A DNA stretch of 64,000 bases from Polaribacter haliotis (GTDB lineage: Bacteria; Bacteroidota; Bacteroidia; Flavobacteriales; Flavobacteriaceae). The DNA is taken from NCBI RefSeq assembly GCF_014784055.1, contig NZ_CP061813.1, forward strand, positions 521,501 through 585,500, written 5' to 3'. Each line of letters begins with the position of its first letter. Position 1 is the stretch's first letter. The notes beneath the pieces were generated by a model. The model was not told where the DNA came from. It saw nothing but the letters and a program-made list of their open reading frames with translations, and did not search any database. Positions 16,958 through 25,887 of the stretch are shown in pieces. The translations under genes were made by a program, and so were the position numbers.

Positions 16958-19894
16958 TTAAAGGTTTACTTTAATTTTTGTGTAGTAAAATGCACCATTC
17001 GTTCCCATTTGTATAGCGTCCCATAAGCCACCACTATCTGTAAAAGTAAATTGTTTGGTTGGATAGATGTTAAATAAATTATCTACGCCAAATTGTAGAG
17101 TAGTTAATGAGTTTAATTGATAGCTAATATGTAAATCTGTGGTAATTTTAGAGTTATAAAAATCTTGAGCAGCTTTTAATCTTTCAGTTTCGGAGTTACT
17201 ATAACCAGCAATATCTTCATAAATTTGCCAGTCTATTAATTTTACTTTACTAAAACGTGTAAAATTTATGGAGGTTTTTAAATTTTTATGGGTATAATTT
17301 ATGCCAAAATTAAATTTACTTTTTGGAGCGGAAACTAATAAATATTGTTGATCTCTAATTCCAAAAAAAGTTTCTTGATCTAATTCTTTATTCTTAATAT
17401 CTGATATAGACATGTGATTTATATTTCCAGAAAAGTCAATTCCTAACTTATGATCGCTAAAACTTTTTTGCCAATTTAAAATTAAATCGACACCTGTTGT
17501 TTGGGTATTAACACCATTTGCAAAAAATTGAACATTATCTACTCCAAAACCTAAGTTTTGCGCTTCAAAATTACCACTTAAAATAATTCTATCTATTATA
17601 GAAACATAATAAGCATCTATACTCGCATTAAAATTATTATTCAATTTTGTTGTAAATCCTAGGCTAAAATTCCTTGCTTTTTCTTCATTTAGTTTATTAA
17701 TGTTAAAACGTCTTGCAATGGGACTATTATTTGCTACTAATAAAGATTCTGTTGCTTTACTGCCAATAAAATTTGTAAATTTTAAATTAAAGTAAATTTG
17801 AGCTAAAGAAGGTGCTCTAAACCCTGTACTAAAAGAACTTCTTATATTAAAATTAGGTGTTATTTTATATCTAGAAGCTAATTTAAAATTTAAAGTATTC
17901 CCAAAATCGCTATAGTATTCATAACGTAATGCACCACCAATCATAAAATTTTTTGAAAAATCGAATTCTGTATCCACATAAATTCCAATATTAGAACGAT
18001 CTCTATCAACTTCATTTTCTGGGGCATATCCAGGAAAACCTTGTGAGCCTCCAGGTCTTACTATTCCATTATGCATTGTATAGTTAGAAGTGGGTGTTTG
18101 AGAGTCTATAACATTTTTATTTATATCATATGCAACATAAGAGCCTTCTTCTCCCGAAAATATCTTGTATTTGTCTAAACGATGTTCAGCTCCTAAAGCC
18201 AAATTAAATCCATAATTATTCGATTTAAAGTATTTAGAAAAATCGATGCTTGTAGTGTTTTGTATGAGTTGGTGTCCTCCAGCATCAAATTCTGTAGGAG
18301 AATCTTCTTCTAAGGTAGCATTTAAGGTGTTTTTAATAAAATAACGAAAGTTATTTCTACCAAATGTATTATTTATATCAATATTCCAATTTCTGAAATT
18401 TGTTATTAGTCCAAAAGAGAAAGAATTATCTAAAATAGTAGAAGTAATTAAAGGGTTGAATCCATTCTCGTAAATCTCTAAAACGTTTCTTTCGTTATTT
18501 TTATCTCTAGTAAATGCAAAAGCTTCGGAATTTTTATAATTAAAGCCTCCATTTGCGTATAGTTTTGTATCCTTATAAATGGGAATCTCAGAATTAAAAA
18601 ATAAACTTACATTTTTTATTCCTGCTTGTCCAAATTTTTCTCTAATACTTGTTCCTTCTCTAAATGTATTATTTTTTGATAAAATTTCTGTAGATAAATT
18701 AATAAAACCATCTTTGGTTATTTTGGTACCATAATTTAATGCTAATTTATAGGTAAACCCATCTACTTTATCTGGAATAAAACGACTTGTATTGGCATTA
18801 TTAAAACCTATTGTAGAACTAATATTTAACTCGTTATCTATATCATTTAAGACTATGTTTATAACACCAGCAATAGCATCTGAACCATATTGGGCAGAAG
18901 CACCATCTCTTAAAATTTCTATTCTTTTTATAGCAGATATTGGAATCGTGTTTAAATCTGTACCAGAATTCCCTCTTCCTCTTGTACCATATAAATTAAT
19001 TAACGAAGCTTGGTGTCTTCTTTTTCCATTAATTAAAACGAGTGTTTGATCTGGACCTAAACCTCTAATAGTTGCTGGGTCTATATGATCTGCTCCATCT
19101 GCTCCAGATTGTTTTGTCGCATTAAAGGAGGGAATAGAATATTCTAAAAATTGATTTACTTCTACTTGACTACTTTTAGAGGATTCTTTTTCAATATTAA
19201 TAACATCGATTGCAACAGGTGTGTCTTTTGCGACTCGATTTTTATTTCTAGAACCAACAATTTTAATTTCTGCTAATTCTTGTCCTGAAGATAAAATAAT
19301 TACGTTAAATTTATTTGGAGAAAGTGTTAGGGTTTTGGAATTGTGCCCAATAAAACTAACATTTATAGTGTTTTCTTTTTGAACCTCCATATTAAAAGTT
19401 CCATCGCTATTTGTAGTTGTACCAACAAAAGATTTAGAATTTTGTAATGTTGCTCCATTTAAAGGTTCGTTGTCTGAACTTAAAACAATTCCTTTCGCAA
19501 TAATTTTTGATTTAACAAAAATACTGTCATTTATTGTATTAGAATTAAAAATTGTATTCTTTTCTGAGTTATTTATTCTTTTATTTTGCTCTATTTGTTT
19601 ATAAATTACATAATAATTGTTGCCTAAATCATCAAAATAAAAGGGGGTAAGTTTTTTTAATAAAGAGATAGATTCTTTTAAATTTAGGTTTTTAAAACCT
19701 TCTTCTTGAATCGTTTTATTTGTAAGTAAATTTGCTTTATAAGTAAAGAATATTTGATGTTTATTGCTTATACTATCGAGTAATACTGTTAATGGAATTG
19801 AAGTTTTTTTATTTTTTTGTGAAAATAAAGACGTAGAAAAAAAAGCAATCAAAAAAAGTAAAGCGTATTTTTTAATTACAAATTTAAGGGTCAT
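16958..19894 (-). CDS. TonB-dependent signalling receptor (FecA-like) with STN domain
   Basis: A 978-aa outer-membrane receptor. Signal peptide about 1-25, an STN (secretin/TonB short N-terminal) domain about 30-105, CarboxypepD_reg-like domain about 130-200, plug about 220-350 (PDQTLVLINGKRRH; ILRDGASAQYGSDAIAGVINIV), and barrel to the end. The STN domain is the part that touches FecR in trans-envelope signalling, and FecR and FecI homologues lie directly upstream (22-bp gap), completing a FecI-FecR-FecA cassette. No SusD-like lipoprotein follows, so this is a small-molecule-type receptor and not a glycan SusC. Ligand unknown. Confidence 0.92.
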   Translation of the reverse strand: MTLKFVIKKYALLFLIAFFSTSLFSQKNKKTSIPLTVLLDSISNKHQIFFTYKANLLTNKTIQEEGFKNLNLKESISLLKKLTPFYFDDLGNNYYVIYKQIEQNKRINNSEKNTIFNSNTINDSIFVKSKIIAKGIVLSSDNEPLNGATLQNSKSFVGTTTNSDGTFNMEVQKENTINVSFIGHNSKTLTLSPNKFNVIILSSGQELAEIKIVGSRNKNRVAKDTPVAIDVINIEKESSKSSQVEVNQFLEYSIPSFNATKQSGADGADHIDPATIRGLGPDQTLVLINGKRRHQASLINLYGTRGRGNSGTDLNTIPISAIKRIEILRDGASAQYGSDAIAGVINIVLNDIDNELNISSTIGFNNANTSRFIPDKVDGFTYKLALNYGTKITKDGFINLSTEILSKNNTFREGTSIREKFGQAGIKNVSLFFNSEIPIYKDTKLYANGGFNYKNSEAFAFTRDKNNERNVLEIYENGFNPLITSTILDNSFSFGLITNFRNWNIDINNTFGRNNFRYFIKNTLNATLEEDSPTEFDAGGHQLIQNTTSIDFSKYFKSNNYGFNLALGAEHRLDKYKIFSGEEGSYVAYDINKNVIDSQTPTSNYTMHNGIVRPGGSQGFPGYAPENEVDRDRSNIGIYVDTEFDFSKNFMIGGALRYEYYSDFGNTLNFKLASRYKITPNFNIRSSFSTGFRAPSLAQIYFNLKFTNFIGSKATESLLVANNSPIARRFNINKLNEEKARNFSLGFTTKLNNNFNASIDAYYVSIIDRIILSGNFEAQNLGFGVDNVQFFANGVNTQTTGVDLILNWQKSFSDHKLGIDFSGNINHMSISDIKNKELDQETFFGIRDQQYLLVSAPKSKFNFGINYTHKNLKTSINFTRFSKVKLIDWQIYEDIAGYSNSETERLKAAQDFYNSKITTDLHISYQLNSLTTLQFGVDNLFNIYPTKQFTFTDSGGLWDAIQMGTNGAFYYTKIKVNL

Positions 19895-19916
19895 TATAAA
19901 ATTTAAAGTGAACTTC

Positions 19917-20909
19917 TTATTTTTTACTAATAATTAGTTTTTTTTCTTCCTTGATAATTTTTACATCTACGGATTTTTCAATAGCTTTTAAACAAATATC
20001 TAAATTAGTAATAGGAACAGCACCTGTAATTAAGGTTTTTTTACTTTCTTCATCTTTAAAAACAATAGAAAATCCATAAGATTCTTCTATTTTTTCCATA
20101 GCTTTCTCCAAAGATAGGTTTTCAAAAAACAAAGAACCATCTTTCCAAGATGTTTTAATAATTGAATTTTCTAAATTCCTGTCTTCTAGTATTTTACCTT
20201 CTTTTGAAGAATAGGAAATATAATTACCAGGAATCATTTTTTTATCTCCACCATTTTTAAGTTTCAACCAAATATTACCTTCTTCTAAAAATACAGATGT
20301 TTTTTTCTTTTTAGTATTTACATTAAAAGAAGTTCCATAAACTTCCACAGAAAGGTCGTTGGTTACAACCCAAAATTTTGCGTTAGTTACTTTCTTTTTA
20401 TCTACTTGAAAAAAAGCTTCTCCATTTAAATGTACTTTTCTGCTTTCGTTCTCGTAATAAAATAGTTCCGAATTAGCATTTAAAGTAACATCGCTTCCGT
20501 CTTGTAATTTTATATTTAATATTTCTCCGTAATTAGTTTTATAAGAAATCGTTTTGTTTTTATTAGAAAAATAAAAACCGATAGTTGCAATAATAGCAAT
20601 AGAGGCAGCAACCATATACTTTTTTAAAGATATTATCTTTCCTTTTTTTGTAGGTAGACTTTTTTCCTTAATTTTTGATTCTAATTTTGCCCATTCTAAA
20701 GCAACTTTTTCTTTTTTAACAAATTGTTTATCAAAAGAAACCCCTAAAATAAGGTCTTTAGCTTTTGTAACAAGTTCTTTTTTATCTGGATTATTGGCAA
20801 TCCAAAATTCCCAAAAATTAATGTCTGTAGCATTATTTTGGTCTACCCAGTTTTTAAAAGAAATATCTTCTAAAAAATCTTGAATGTTATTATATTCTTT
20901 CTTAATCAT
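19917..20909 (-). CDS. FecR-family anti-sigma factor/signal transducer
   Basis: A 330-aa inner-membrane protein. Cytoplasmic N-terminus about 1-95 that would bind the sigma factor, a transmembrane segment about 98-114, the FecR domain about 120-220 (YGEILNIKLQDGSDVTLNANSEL; VHLNGEAFFQVDK; VEVYGTSFNVN), and a C-terminal DUF4974-like module about 250-328 (LSLEKAMEKIEESYGFSI). Relays ligand binding by the STN receptor to FecI. Middle gene of the cassette. Confidence 0.92.
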   Translation of the reverse strand: MIKKEYNNIQDFLEDISFKNWVDQNNATDINFWEFWIANNPDKKELVTKAKDLILGVSFDKQFVKKEKVALEWAKLESKIKEKSLPTKKGKIISLKKYMVAASIAIIATIGFYFSNKNKTISYKTNYGEILNIKLQDGSDVTLNANSELFYYENESRKVHLNGEAFFQVDKKKVTNAKFWVVTNDLSVEVYGTSFNVNTKKKKTSVFLEEGNIWLKLKNGGDKKMIPGNYISYSSKEGKILEDRNLENSIIKTSWKDGSLFFENLSLEKAMEKIEESYGFSIVFKDEESKKTLITGAVPITNLDICLKAIEKSVDVKIIKEEKKLIISKK

Positions 20910-20975
20910 TTTAATTTGAGCCTCTGTACTTTACTAAGTATCATTTTATTTTTTTATACTCTTTATTTGTTGAGT

Positions 20976-21539
20976 TTATTTAAATAATTTTAAAATAGAT
21001 ATTTCTTCCTTTAAATTATTAAGTGCTTTATGAAGTGTGTTTACTACACTTTGGTAATTTATATTCATAATTTCTGATATTTCACCAGCTTTTAAACCAC
21101 TATAATATTTTAAATAAATTGCTTCTTTTTGTCTTTTTGGAAGTTTGTTTAATAACGTAGAAATATTTTTATTCCTAAATTGTGTTGTTTCTTCGTTTGT
21201 TATAACTTCCTCAGGCGTAAATTTAATATCGATAACATCTTCTTCTGAAAAATCTGTTTGAGTTGTCTTTTGATTCTTTTTGAGAATTCTTAATAAAAAA
21301 CGTTTATATGATGTAAATAGGTAAGGAGCAATAGTTTGTAAATCACTTAAGTTTTCTCTGTGTTCGTAAATATATAAAAAGAAGTCTTGTAAACTATCTT
21401 CAGTAATAGCTTCACTTTTAGATATTTTTAAACCATAACTATGTAATTTTGGATAATAATTTTCAAAAAGTACAGAGAATGCTTTTAAGTCTCCTTCTTT
21501 TAATGATTTCCAAATAAATTCCTCTGATAGTTTTGTCAT
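20976..21539 (-). CDS. FecI-type ECF sigma factor
   Basis: A 187-aa ECF sigma factor. Region 2 at about 15-85 (AFSVLFENYYPKLHSYGLKI; DSLQDFFLYIYEHRENL; PYLFTSYKRFLLRIL) and region 4 at about 130-180 (LPKRQKEAIYLKYYSGLKAGEISEIMNINYQSVVNTLHKAL). Pairs with the FecR protein whose gene starts 66 bp downstream. Expected to transcribe the receptor gene of the cassette and possibly the paralogous receptor at 13915-16785 (inference). Confidence 0.9.
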   Translation of the reverse strand: MTKLSEEFIWKSLKEGDLKAFSVLFENYYPKLHSYGLKISKSEAITEDSLQDFFLYIYEHRENLSDLQTIAPYLFTSYKRFLLRILKKNQKTTQTDFSEEDVIDIKFTPEEVITNEETTQFRNKNISTLLNKLPKRQKEAIYLKYYSGLKAGEISEIMNINYQSVVNTLHKALNNLKEEISILKLFK

Positions 21540-21670
21540 TTATTAATTTAAATAAAACAATTTTTGCTAAAAATATAAAAAAAATAATGGTTCGAGTTTA
21601 TTTATTAATTTTTATAAGTCCTTAGAAAGCATTTAAATGAAAAAAAATGGATTTCCTTTTTACAAAATAC

Positions 21671-21678
21671 TATATTTG
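21671..21678 (+). promoter_or_regulatory. -7 box of the ychF promoter
   Basis: TATATTTG, an exact TAnnTTTG, ends 20 bp before the ychF ATG. No clear TTG at the -33 distance. Confidence 0.5.
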
Positions 21679-21698
21679 CACTCGCAAAATTATAAGAA

Positions 21699-22790
21699 AT
21701 GAAAGCCGGAATTGTAGGATTACCAAACGTAGGAAAATCAACTTTATTTAATTGTTTATCAAATGCAAAAGCGCAAAGTGCAAACTTTCCTTTTTGTACG
21801 ATAGAACCAAATTTAGGAGTTGTAAATGTACCAGATAAAAGAATTGAAAAGTTAGAAGAATTGGTAAATCCAGAGCGTGTTTTACCTGCGACTGTAGAGA
21901 TTGTAGATATTGCTGGTTTGGTAAAAGGAGCAAGTAAAGGAGAAGGATTGGGGAATCAATTTTTGGCAAATATTCGTGAAACAGATGCACTTTTACATGT
22001 GGTAAGATGTTTTGATAATGATAATATTATACATGTAGATAGTTCTATAGATCCTGTTAGAGATAAAGAAACAATTGATATTGAATTACAGTTAAAAGAC
22101 TTAGAAACGGTTCAAAAAAGATTAGAAAGAGTAAAGAGAACTGCAAAAACAGGGAATAAAGAAGCGCAAGCAGAATTGGTAGTTTTATTAAGAATTGAAG
22201 AAACTTTATTAAAAGGAGTTTCTGTAAGAACTTTAGAATTTTCTGAAAAAGAATTAGAGTTTGTACAACCATTACAATTTATTACTTTAAAACCGGTTTT
22301 ATATGTTTGCAATGTTGATGAAAATTCAGCAGTTTCTGGTAACGATTATGTAGAAAAAGTTAGAGAAGCTGTAAAAGACGAAAATGCGGAAGTTATTGTC
22401 TTGGCAGTTGGTACAGAAGCAGATATTACAGAGTTAGATGATTATGAAGAGCGTCAAATGTTTTTAGCGGATATTGGTTTAGAGGAAGCTGGAGTTTCAC
22501 GTTTGGTTCGTTCTGCATACAAATTATTAAATTTACAGACTTATTTTACAGCTGGTGTAAAAGAAGTAAGAGCTTGGACAATTCCAATCGGTTCTACTGC
22601 GCCTCAAGCTGCTGGAGTAATTCATACAGATTTCGAAAAAGGTTTTATTAGAGCAGAAACTATTGCTTACGAAGATTATGTTGCTTATGGTTCGGAAGCA
22701 AAAGTAAAAGAAGCTGGTAAAATGAGAGTAGAAGGGAAGGAATACATCGTAAAAGATGGAGATGTAATGCATTTCCGTTTTAACGTATAA
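21699..22790 (+). CDS. ychF: YchF/Ola1 family ribosome-associated ATPase
   Basis: A 363-aa TRAFAC P-loop protein of the Obg group. G1 is GLPNVGKST (7-15), G3 is [17 protein letters not shown], and the NKxD site has the YchF form NVDE (in [10 protein letters not shown]), which explains ATP instead of GTP preference in this family. The C-terminal TGS domain ([28 protein letters not shown]) is complete. Length is that of the family. Stands alone, with its own promoter box and terminator. Confidence 0.97.
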   Translation: MKAGIVGLPNVGKSTLFNCLSNAKAQSANFPFCTIEPNLGVVNVPDKRIEKLEELVNPERVLPATVEIVDIAGLVKGASKGEGLGNQFLANIRETDALLHVVRCFDNDNIIHVDSSIDPVRDKETIDIELQLKDLETVQKRLERVKRTAKTGNKEAQAELVVLLRIEETLLKGVSVRTLEFSEKELEFVQPLQFITLKPVLYVCNVDENSAVSGNDYVEKVREAVKDENAEVIVLAVGTEADITELDDYEERQMFLADIGLEEAGVSRLVRSAYKLLNLQTYFTAGVKEVRAWTIPIGSTAPQAAGVIHTDFEKGFIRAETIAYEDYVAYGSEAKVKEAGKMRVEGKEYIVKDGDVMHFRFNV

Positions 22791-22794
22791 CACT

Positions 22795-22822
22795 TGTCAT
22801 TTCGACCTTGTAGAGGAATCTC
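22795..22822 (+). repeat. Dispersed TCATTTCGA...AATCTC repeat, copy 1 (intergenic)
   Basis: Starts tgtcatttcgaccttgtag and ends gaggaatctc, 5 bp after the ychF stop. Closely matches copies at 31548-31574 (inside topB) and 48028-48073 (inside the cobalamin riboswitch). Confidence 0.8.
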
Positions 22823-22837
22823 AAAAAAAAATAATAC

Positions 22838-22867
22838 AAATCCCAATGAATAGCTTCATTGGGATTT
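22838..22867 (+). terminator. Terminator of ychF
   Basis: Stem aaatcccaatgaa / ttcattgggattt, loop tagc, followed by T's. Confidence 0.9.
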
Positions 22868-22917
22868 TTTTATTCTGAACTTGTTTAAGAATCTGTTAAT
22901 TTTTATAATGATGATAT

Positions 22918-23499
22918 TTACTCTTTTAAAAGAATAGGAATATCTTTCTTTAAAAACGCCAAATCGTCTTTATCTAAAGAGTTATACAAACCTCTAATTC
23001 TCATTTTATTGTCTAATAAAACCACATAACTTGTGTGGTATATAACTTCATCATCTTCATCACTTATAGAACTCAAATAGTATTTTGCAATTTCTGAAAG
23101 TGCTGTTTGTGTGCCTCTTAAAAATGCTCTATTTGTGTTTTTTTTTCGATCATAATATTCTCTTAAAACAGAAATACTATCGTTTTCTGGGTCTATTGTG
23201 AAGGAGATAAATTTTACATCAGGATTATTTTCTGCCAAATCATTTATGGGAATTTCCATCATTGGGCAAATCGTTTTACAAGTCGTAAAGAAAAAATTTA
23301 CAAGATGTACATTTCCCTTTAAAGAACTAAAATCAAAATCTTTGTTAAACTGATTTCTAAAATGAAAAGCATCGATTTCATTTTTATGAATATTTAATGC
23401 GTTGCTAATTACCGGAACTTTTTTGGAAGAATTTTCGCAAGAAAAAGAAATAAAAATTAAAAAAACTAAAATTAATTTTATGTTGATATTAATTCTCAT
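22918..23499 (-). CDS. SCO1/SenC family copper chaperone-like lipoprotein
   Basis: A 193-aa thioredoxin-fold protein. N-terminal lipobox ISFSC puts the anchor at C21. The copper-binding CxxxC is C74-K-T-I-C78-P and the distal histidine is H155 (VIYHTSYVV), the complete SCO ligand set. SCO proteins deliver copper to cytochrome oxidase CuA or to other extracytoplasmic copper proteins. No cytochrome oxidase gene is near; instead it is the third gene of a unit whose first gene looks like a PHM-type copper protein. Its start overlaps the acyltransferase gene by 11 bp. Confidence 0.92.
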   Translation of the reverse strand: MRININIKLILVFLIFISFSCENSSKKVPVISNALNIHKNEIDAFHFRNQFNKDFDFSSLKGNVHLVNFFFTTCKTICPMMEIPINDLAENNPDVKFISFTIDPENDSISVLREYYDRKKNTNRAFLRGTQTALSEIAKYYLSSISDEDDEVIYHTSYVVLLDNKMRIRGLYNSLDKDDLAFLKKDIPILLKE

Positions 23500-24628
23500 T
23501 AAAATGTTTTTTAGAATTATTTTCTCTTAAATCGGTCATTGGTTTTTCGAAAAAACTATATAATATATAAGATAAAATTAGTGTAATTAAAAGATAAACG
23601 AAACAATACAAAACAATACTATTTGCGGATAAATTTTCAACAGGATAATAATGTTTCATCAAATGTAAAACAACGGAATTATGCAATAAATAAATAGCAT
23701 AAGACGTAATACTTATAAAAGTAATAGGTTTTAAAATCGATTTTTTAGCCGTTTTTATTTTTGTGAAAAATGGAATTGTAAATGCAATTGCTATTGAAAT
23801 GAAAGGTAAGTAAAGTACATTCCAAAAAAATAAATTATCGGTAAAATTTAAAATTCCAACAGCAATTAAAGCATGAATAATTCCAAGAACTAAAAATCCG
23901 ATGATTAAAAAAATATTAGAAAATTGCTTCCATTTCTCTTTTTGAGTTACATAAAAGTAGGAAGCCAAAACTCCGTAAAAAATCCCATCAATTCTATAAA
24001 TTACAGTGGTTCGAAGGTTGATGTTCCAAAAAACAATGCTCTTGTTTTCCAACGAAAAATGATAAAATACTTTAGATAGAAAAAACAGCAATATCACCAA
24101 TAAAATACAATTTCTAAATTGTGTAATTTTCTGTGTTTTTAATTTTAAAAATGATAAAAGAAGTAACGAAAAAGGCAATAATACATACGCAAATTCTTCA
24201 ATAGACAAACTCCAAGATTCCATAAAAAATGGAGGCAATTCAGAAGAAAAATTATGTAAAAAGAAGAAATATTTCCAAAGAGAATCTGGTAATTCTTGCT
24301 GTATTAATTTAAAAATAAAAATATTGATGATTAAAATTAAAAAGTAATTTGGTAAAGTTCTAAACCATCTTCTTTTCCAAAAATGTTTTACAGAGTTTAA
24401 ATTATAATCCTCTTTTAAAAATTGATTCAATAGTATTCTACCAATTAAAAAACCGCTTAAAACAAAGAAAATTTCGACTCCCAAAACTCCAAAAATGCTT
24501 AAAACTTGCTCTACTATTTTTGGAAGATCTGGCATTATCCATCTCATGTGAGAAAATACGACCAACAAAATTGCAGTGGCTCTTACAATGTCTAACCCGA
24601 AAATTCGGTTTGTATAATTTATTTTCAA
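23489..24628 (-). CDS. Acyltransferase 3 (OafA/YrhL) family membrane protein
   Basis: A 379-aa integral membrane O-acyltransferase. It begins with the family signature RIFGLDIVRATAILLVVFSHMRW (segmented here as FGLDIVRA and FSHMRW, H27 being the conserved histidine) and has about ten transmembrane helices, with GVLGVEIFFVLSGFLIGRIL in the second helix region. Transfers acetyl or other acyl groups to envelope glycans or other acceptors; acceptor unknown. Translationally coupled to the SCO gene and 8 bp downstream of the PHM-like gene. Confidence 0.9.
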   Translation of the reverse strand: MKINYTNRIFGLDIVRATAILLVVFSHMRWIMPDLPKIVEQVLSIFGVLGVEIFFVLSGFLIGRILLNQFLKEDYNLNSVKHFWKRRWFRTLPNYFLILIINIFIFKLIQQELPDSLWKYFFFLHNFSSELPPFFMESWSLSIEEFAYVLLPFSLLLLSFLKLKTQKITQFRNCILLVILLFFLSKVFYHFSLENKSIVFWNINLRTTVIYRIDGIFYGVLASYFYVTQKEKWKQFSNIFLIIGFLVLGIIHALIAVGILNFTDNLFFWNVLYLPFISIAIAFTIPFFTKIKTAKKSILKPITFISITSYAIYLLHNSVVLHLMKHYYPVENLSANSIVLYCFVYLLITLILSYILYSFFEKPMTDLRENNSKKHFNEN

Positions 24629-24636
24629 ATTAGAAA

Positions 24637-25803
24637 TTATTGGATTTCTGACTTTAATTTCTCATCAAATTCTTTGTCGTAAAAATACACGAAGAAACTT
24701 CCCATCATATCTACTTCTTCTTTGGTTGTATTATTTACGGTCAGTTTCATTTTATATTTATGATCAGGATATAAAACAACGCCTTCCTCAGAAGAAAAAG
24801 AGGTAATATTTTTAATGCCTTTTTTATGTTCTGCATTTATTATTATCGATTCAAAAATAATGGTATTTGTTGTGGTATCAACCAATGCTAAATTTGTTGC
24901 ATAAGGATGAGCATGTACATTTATATAATGCACAGTTTCTTCTTTATTAAGTGCCAATAAGTTGGTTACATCGCTTGAATAAATGTGTTTTCCTACAGGA
25001 ACTTTCCAAAAAGCAGTAATACTTTCGCCTTTTTCATTTACACTTTCGTGTCTGGAATTGCTACTAGCACCAGCACAAACTACGTATTCTGGTAAATCGT
25101 CAATCGGACTTTTAAATTGTGGTTTTGCTTCATTTTTATAAGGCAATGTTAAAACCAAATACTTCATATATAATGGTTTTATAGCCTTGGTTTTTTCTTT
25201 AGAATAATGTATTTTGAAGTTGTAATCTACATTAAACCACTCCCTTTTTTCGTTTAAATTTAAGGCTTGAGAACCTAATAATATTTTTTCATTGGAATAA
25301 ACAGGATAACCAAAACCTTTTGGAAATTCAACATTTAAACCACCAGTTGTTAATGTTATTAATTGCGATTCTTTTTGAGCGCCAATTCTGTCTTGAAAGC
25401 CCATTCTCGAAAAATGTTCAACTGTGCTGTGATATAAATTTACATGACAAATAAAATCGTTAGAATTGCCTTTTTTATTGTTAGTGCTATTTGCTTTTGC
25501 TTCAAATTGATGAATCCAATAAAGTGTATCTTCATTTTCATTCAGCATTGTTTTTTTATAAGTGTAAGGCCCTTCCATGGAAGAATATACATCATCAATT
25601 AATAAAGTTGGCGAATCGAAATTTGCTATAAAGCCACTTGAGTCTTCATTTGTATTGATATTCCAATCAGATTTTAAAATCCCTAAATTGTGATAAACAA
25701 AATGTTTTATCTTATTTTTCTGAAGCTTTGTTGCTGAAAAATAAAAAATAGATCCACCTAAAATTAGAAAAAGAATACTAAAAATGGAGATTTTTTTTAT
25801 CAT
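24637..25803 (-). CDS. Membrane-anchored protein resembling copper type II monooxygenase (PHM-like)
   Basis: A 388-aa protein with an N-terminal anchor (about 5-22). I do not know a name for it, but its C-terminal half resembles the Cu2 monooxygenase C-domain of peptidylglycine hydroxylating monooxygenase: VPVGKHIYSSDVT (268-280), VHYINVHAHPYA with H297-A-H299, and VDMMGSFFVYFY with M366/M367, 67-68 residues after H299. In rat PHM the CuM ligands H242-x-H244 and M314 have nearly the same spacing. The first half has DFICHVNLYH (C119, H120, H125) where PHM has its HH pair, and KYLVLTLPY with P221 where PHM has its third CuH histidine, so the second copper site seems altered. It heads a unit with an acyltransferase and an SCO copper chaperone. 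Recognition is by eye. Confidence 0.6.
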   Translation of the reverse strand: MIKKISIFSILFLILGGSIFYFSATKLQKNKIKHFVYHNLGILKSDWNINTNEDSSGFIANFDSPTLLIDDVYSSMEGPYTYKKTMLNENEDTLYWIHQFEAKANSTNNKKGNSNDFICHVNLYHSTVEHFSRMGFQDRIGAQKESQLITLTTGGLNVEFPKGFGYPVYSNEKILLGSQALNLNEKREWFNVDYNFKIHYSKEKTKAIKPLYMKYLVLTLPYKNEAKPQFKSPIDDLPEYVVCAGASSNSRHESVNEKGESITAFWKVPVGKHIYSSDVTNLLALNKEETVHYINVHAHPYATNLALVDTTTNTIIFESIIINAEHKKGIKNITSFSSEEGVVLYPDHKYKMKLTVNNTTKEEVDMMGSFFVYFYDKEFDEKLKSEIQ

Positions 25804-25828
25804 TGAACTATTATTAAATAATTTATAT

Positions 25829-25836
25829 CAAAAGTA
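25829..25836 (-). promoter_or_regulatory. -7 box upstream of the PHM-like/acyltransferase/SCO unit
   Basis: Minus-strand TACTTTTG, an exact TAnnTTTG, 25 bp upstream of the ATG at 25803. No TTG at the expected distance. Confidence 0.45.
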
Positions 25837-25887
25837 TTGATTTTCAATTTAATAAAAAAGAAAGCTAGTGTTTATCGATGTTTATTC

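Noticed and set aside
13915..19894. SusC/SusD glycan-uptake locus
   Set aside because: No SusD-like lipoprotein or glycoside hydrolase follows the receptors; FecI-FecR context points to small ligands.
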